Below the pieces are notes generated by a model, which saw only the letters and a program-made list of their open reading frames with translations, did not search any database and was not told where the DNA came from. A stretch of 64,000 nt of DNA from Dethiothermospora halolimnae. GTDB taxonomy: Bacteria > Bacillota > Clostridia > Tissierellales > VENL01. The DNA lies in contig NZ_JBAKFX010000003.1 in assembly GCF_037577855.1 (NCBI RefSeq), positions 1 to 64,000 of the forward strand. Direction: 5' to 3'. Positions 60,241-64,000 of this stretch are shown here, in pieces; within the stretch, counting starts at the first letter, position 1, and each line of letters begins with the position of its first letter. The position numbers were made by a program, and so were the translations under genes.

Positions 60241-60340
60241 TTTTTTCCTCCTACTTATATTATTTCAACTTACATTTTAACACTATTATACATCTTTTTA
60301 AAGTAATAAATAGGATTTGTATTGTATTTGTAATGGAAGT

Positions 60341-60375
60341 AATAAAAAAAGACCTGTAACAGGTCTTTTTTTATT
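60341..60375. terminator. Bidirectional terminator between the acidic-protein gene and secA2
   Basis: AATAAAAAAAGACCTG pairs with CAGGTCTTTTTTTATT around TAA. It ends the acidic-protein gene (whose stop lies in its right arm). Hence secA2 likely has its own promoter, though only a TATAAT near 60288 with a weak -35 is visible. Confidence 0.9.
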
Positions 60376-62137
60376 ACATAGGTCCTTCTCCATCCCCTTT
60401 TTCAAGCTTACCATCGTCATCGTCATCGTCATCGTCATCATCCTTATCATCAATATCATCAATATCAATATCTAATCTATGGCCATCTTTCTTATCAAAT
60501 TCAACAACTTTTTTATGACTATCCTCATCTTTTATATATCCTTCTATATCGGCATCATCAAATTCATCTTCTATATCCTTTATTATATCTTCTATATAAT
60601 CTTTTATATCTCCCCTATCTAAATCCTCCCACTCATCATCATACTTATCTAAATCTGCCTCTATCCTTACCTTTATATCATCTTCATCTCCAGATAATTT
60701 TATATCGAATCTTATATCTTTATACTTATCATAATCATCATCTAACTTTTTCTCTAGATCATCTAAATCCTTTTTATCGTTATTAGATTCCTCTATGTCC
60801 ACATCTAAATCTTTTCCATCTTCTTTCTCAAATTCAACTAATTTATCATTTTCATCTTCATCTTTTATATATCCCTTTACATCTATTCCTTTAAATTCAT
60901 CATTAACCTTATCTACAACCTTATCTACATAATCTTCTATATCATCATCATCTAGATCTTCCCAATCGTCCCCATATTTAGATAAATCTGTATATATTTT
61001 CACCTCTATATCTCCATCTTTTTCAGTGGGGTATAATTCAAATTTTACACTTTTATAATTGTCATATCTTTTATTTAAATAATCTTTAAGATCATTTAGG
61101 TCATCTCTTGATATAATATCACTATCTTCTAAGTCAATATCTAAGTCTTTTCCATCATCTTTTTTAAATTCAACTAGCTTATCGTTACTATCCTCATCTT
61201 CTATATAACCTTCTATATCAGCATCATCAAACTCATCTTCTATATCTTTTACTATGTCTTTTATATAGTCTTTTATATCATCATAATCCAAATCTTTCCA
61301 ATCATCTTCATCTTTATCTAAATCCACTGTTATTTCAACTTCTATATCATCTTCGTCTCCATCTAGATTAATATCAAATTTTATACTTTTATAACTATCA
61401 TAGTCATCTTCTAACTCTTTTTCTAAATCGTCTAGATCTTCATTATCTTCAACATCCATATCAATATCTAGACTTTTATTATGTTTTTTATCAAATTTAA
61501 CTAATTTATCATTACTATCTTCATCTTTTATGTATCCTTCTATATCAGCATCATCAAATACATCATCTATATCATCGATTATATCTTTTATATAATCCTC
61601 TATGTCATCGTCTGATAAATCCCTCCACTCACTTTTATCCTTGTCTAAATCTACTTCTATCTTTAATTTAATATTATCTTTATCTCCACTTAAGTTAATA
61701 TCAAAATTTACATCCTTATATTCATCATAATCATTATCTAGTTTCTTCTCTAGGTCATCTAAACTGCCACCGCCTAAACTTTTTATCCTTGCTTCAAGAA
61801 TCTGTATTTGTCTATCCTTGTCAGCTAACTTTTGCATTAACTCCATTACTGTAGAACCTGGTTTATTGGTTATACTTATACTTCTTGTCCTTCCATCCCA
61901 TTTTATGTCTTTATCAAAAATATTAGCCATCATCCTAAGGGGAACATAGGTACTTCCTTCTATTATAACAGGTTCCTTTGCTCCACTTACCATTGCACCA
62001 TTATTATATATGGATATACCACCTATCCATGCCTTTACAGTTTTATATCCACCTGCTGCATATACTACCGTAAACAATGATGAAAAAACTATAATCGTTA
62101 TCAAAATTGCCAATGTCTTTTTACTAAATTTCCTCAA
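60374..62137 (-). CDS. Secreted acidic four-repeat protein with copper-amine-oxidase N-terminal-like domain
   Basis: The 587-residue protein has a signal peptide (residues 1-27), a copper-amine-oxidase N-terminal-like domain (about 34-92: EGSTYVPLRMMANIFDKDIK), a short coiled coil (96-122) and four repeats of about 105 residues (126-228, 235-336, 346-448, 457-560), each starting LDDLEKKL-like and containing DIEGYIKDEDSNDKLVEF-like cores. The repeats are very rich in Asp and Glu and it ends with a run of ten Asp in KDDDDDDDDDDG. Cation (Ca2+) binding is plausible. TTG start with AAGGAGG. I do not recognise the repeat. Confidence 0.85.
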   Translation of the reverse strand: MRKFSKKTLAILITIIVFSSLFTVVYAAGGYKTVKAWIGGISIYNNGAMVSGAKEPVIIEGSTYVPLRMMANIFDKDIKWDGRTRSISITNKPGSTVMELMQKLADKDRQIQILEARIKSLGGGSLDDLEKKLDNDYDEYKDVNFDINLSGDKDNIKLKIEVDLDKDKSEWRDLSDDDIEDYIKDIIDDIDDVFDDADIEGYIKDEDSNDKLVKFDKKHNKSLDIDMDVEDNEDLDDLEKELEDDYDSYKSIKFDINLDGDEDDIEVEITVDLDKDEDDWKDLDYDDIKDYIKDIVKDIEDEFDDADIEGYIEDEDSNDKLVEFKKDDGKDLDIDLEDSDIISRDDLNDLKDYLNKRYDNYKSVKFELYPTEKDGDIEVKIYTDLSKYGDDWEDLDDDDIEDYVDKVVDKVNDEFKGIDVKGYIKDEDENDKLVEFEKEDGKDLDVDIEESNNDKKDLDDLEKKLDDDYDKYKDIRFDIKLSGDEDDIKVRIEADLDKYDDEWEDLDRGDIKDYIEDIIKDIEDEFDDADIEGYIKDEDSHKKVVEFDKKDGHRLDIDIDDIDDKDDDDDDDDDDGKLEKGDGEGPM

Positions 62138-62201
62138 TTTTATACCTCCTTTTTTTAATTATATATCAATTATACATCATCCACTATTTTCCTTCAATAC
62201 A

Positions 62202-64000
62202 TTATAAATTACTTTTTCTTAATATCACAAATATTCCTGGCTTATAACTTAAAAATTCAACCTTATTATTTGATATTGTTACATCAATGTTATTAACCCT
62301 TTCAAATCTTCTTTTATTTATATCATATCTAAGTACTATAATACCTTGTCCTATTTCAGCCTTAGGGGTTATTGTAACAGTTAAAAAGTCAAATACTAAA
62401 TCTTTGGTCTCAACTGCTATAATATCAGATATAATGGTTTCACCTATTAATTTATTTCTAATAGAAGTTTCAACCATAGGGCTTACCTTTCCCACTTGTA
62501 ACATAGCATCTTCATCATCTGATTCAAACTCTATGTCCTCTATATATATATCACCCCATTTAGAAAGGATATCAAACTCATCTATATCTCCTTTATCATC
62601 TTCAAATTTTATCTTTCTAACCAATGTATTCTCTCCCATTAGATGATCTAAATTCATTTTAATATCATCTCCATTTGTATATCTATCATCTAATATTAAA
62701 ATAGTTTCATTTTGAGAAATCTTCTCTATTAACATACCTTCTTTATTATTATCATTTTCCCTTATATCCTCTTTAGGAATATATTCCCCCTCTTTAACAA
62801 CACTTAAAATACCAGCTTTAACTTTTTTATGATTATTATCATTTTCTATATATATGTCATAAAGCCCTGGATTTAGTCTATATTTAGGAAGATAGACTTC
62901 TAAGTATTTATTATTATCATTATCTGTCTTAGACTTCACATCATATGCCTCTTCATCATCAAAATATACATTAACAGAAGATGAAAAGTTATTTCCATAT
63001 ATTATTATTGGCTCTTTATAATTATAATCCTCAACAACACTTTTAACCATCACATCGTCTTTATTGAAATCTGGAATGGCCATGGTTTTAAAAGTCCAAC
63101 CAAGTATTTCCCTATTATATTTTTCTAAGCTATCATTCATTATAATCCCTGATTTTATATTTAGGGTATATTTAGTATTTGACTTTATATTCTTTACTGG
63201 TATAAATAGGGCTTTCTTATCTTCTTTTTCACTTTTAAATATATATTTATCTATATACTCTTTAATAATGGGCTCTTCCTTATCCAAAATCCCATCTATA
63301 AATCCTATATCTATAATATTATCTGGAATTGATGAACTTTCCTTTATTTTTTTAAGTCCGTTTCGGAAGTCATCATTAAATTCAAGGGTATGATCTATGT
63401 CCTCATATACTATTTTAATAAAATATCTATCTTCTCCATCTATCTTTATGGGATTTATATTAAGTCCTAACTCTTCTTCATCTAATTCATCGTCATCATC
63501 TTCTGGAATTCTATAAACTTCGTGGGGTGCTCCTTTTGATATAACATTAAAGGTTTCATCTTCTGGAAGTTTTAGTTTTGGATCATTATCAAAATACAAC
63601 TCTATATTATAACTTCCAGTATAAATTTCTTTAGATAACTTATCTCCATTTTCTCCCCTTATCTTTACTTTAATCTCATTTACGCTTATAAACTCTATAT
63701 CCTCTCTATCTATTTCAATTTTTTCTAACCCCTCATCTACTACACGTCCTGATTTTGGTATGAGTTGTACTTTTTCTATAGATTCATTAAAGTTATATCC
63801 ATATATTGAAAAATCATGATATCCATCTTTATATAATTGAAGCACAGATACACTGTTTTTATTATTTAAATCTGTAGCATTATTATCATCATTTATATTT
63901 CCATCGGTTCTATAATTTTTTTTAATAACATCTAAACTATTCTGATGAGGGGTCTCTAACGTATCTTCTGGTATATAAAGTTCATAATATCTACCACTCC
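62202..64000 (-). CDS. Secreted surface protein with IPT/TIG-like domains, 5' end outside window
   Basis: The frame is open to the right edge of the window, so a GTG at 63845 is probably not the start; at least 599 residues are seen. The sequence is beta-rich and charged. One segment (FSSSVNVYFDDEEAYDVKSK then YRLNPGLYDIYIENDNNHKK) has the IPT/TIG pattern, and a related one lies near the right edge (GYNFNESIEKVQLIP). The C-terminal 60 residues (RRFERVNNIDVTISNNKVEF) resemble a wall-facing beta domain. No signal or anchor is in view. It lies just upstream of the acidic protein on the same strand, separated by 64 bp. Confidence 0.75.
   Translation of the reverse strand, partial: SGRYYELYIPEDTLETPHQNSLDVIKKNYRTDGNINDDNNATDLNNKNSVSVLQLYKDGYHDFSIYGYNFNESIEKVQLIPKSGRVVDEGLEKIEIDREDIEFISVNEIKVKIRGENGDKLSKEIYTGSYNIELYFDNDPKLKLPEDETFNVISKGAPHEVYRIPEDDDDELDEEELGLNINPIKIDGEDRYFIKIVYEDIDHTLEFNDDFRNGLKKIKESSSIPDNIIDIGFIDGILDKEEPIIKEYIDKYIFKSEKEDKKALFIPVKNIKSNTKYTLNIKSGIIMNDSLEKYNREILGWTFKTMAIPDFNKDDVMVKSVVEDYNYKEPIIIYGNNFSSSVNVYFDDEEAYDVKSKTDNDNNKYLEVYLPKYRLNPGLYDIYIENDNNHKKVKAGILSVVKEGEYIPKEDIRENDNNKEGMLIEKISQNETILILDDRYTNGDDIKMNLDHLMGENTLVRKIKFEDDKGDIDEFDILSKWGDIYIEDIEFESDDEDAMLQVGKVSPMVETSIRNKLIGETIISDIIAVETKDLVFDFLTVTITPKAEIGQGIIVLRYDINKRRFERVNNIDVTISNNKVEFLSYKPGIFVILRKSNL

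Overview
The window comes from a low-GC, anaerobic, endospore-forming Firmicute, probably of the Clostridia/Tissierellia. The evidence is AT-rich sequence, strong GGAGG ribosome sites, spoIID behind a sigma-E-like promoter, a spo0F-like regulator, SLH-domain surface protein, a sodium-type ATP synthase c subunit, and lysine-fermentation genes (kce, kal) with an AtoDA-type CoA transferase. The species is inferred only to this level. No tRNA or rRNA gene was recognised. All but two genes lie on the minus strand.

Layout, left to right (transcription runs right to left). 1-119: 5' end of a group IIC intron. 0.2-12.5 kb: spoIID, murA, ywmB and the complete atp operon (atpC-D-G-A-H-F-E-B, then atpI and an atpZ-like gene) with a good promoter. 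12.9-20.8 kb: CoA transferase, a plus-strand four-helix-bundle gene between direct repeats, a fused alkaline phosphatase/5'-nucleotidase, UDP-GlcNAc 2-epimerase and a TagO/WecA-type transferase. 21-25 kb: dCMP deaminase, upp, rpiB, ywlE-like phosphatase, sua5. 25-40.9 kb: ZIP transporter, Na+/H+ antiporter, prfA, a chromate-transporter pair, prmC, tdk, rpmE, rho, glpX, tal, fba, a zinc-ribbon protein, kce, kal and spo0F. The order of the core genes matches the Bacillus subtilis spo0F-fbaA-tal-glpX-rho-rpmE-tdk-prfA-prmC ... sua5-ywlE-rpiB-upp-atp-ywmB-murAA-spoIID region, so this is an ancestral backbone with lineage-specific insertions.

40.9-64 kb is an envelope/efflux block: a ZorAB/MotAB-like ion-driven motor pair, an SLH protein, a TetR-regulated RND pump with its lipoprotein adaptor, a MarR-headed operon of TolC-like protein, adaptor and two ABC-2 permeases without an ATPase, a second TolC-like gene directly behind an unusual 1100-residue SecA with three C-terminal beta-type repeats, then two large secreted proteins (a highly acidic four-repeat protein and an IPT/TIG-like protein cut by the window end).

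The most striking non-coding feature is a family of modular palindromic elements filling almost every intergenic gap from 0 to 40.4 kb and absent from 40.5 to 64 kb. Each has terminal inverted repeats made of short tandem units (AGAATA-, TTGACAATTGACAA-, TTAATAG- or AAGAAG-type) enclosing interchangeable hairpin boxes: GTGGCC-N3-GGCCAC, TTTTACTCCC-N3-GGTCGTAAAA, AATCGGCTTCAGCCGATT, CTTCGACTTCAGTCGAAG, GGGGGATTACGAATCCCCC and variable palindromes centred on GCATGC or ATATAT. Stems are conserved or covary, while the 3-nt loops differ from copy to copy. Elements abut stop codons and also sit inside operons.
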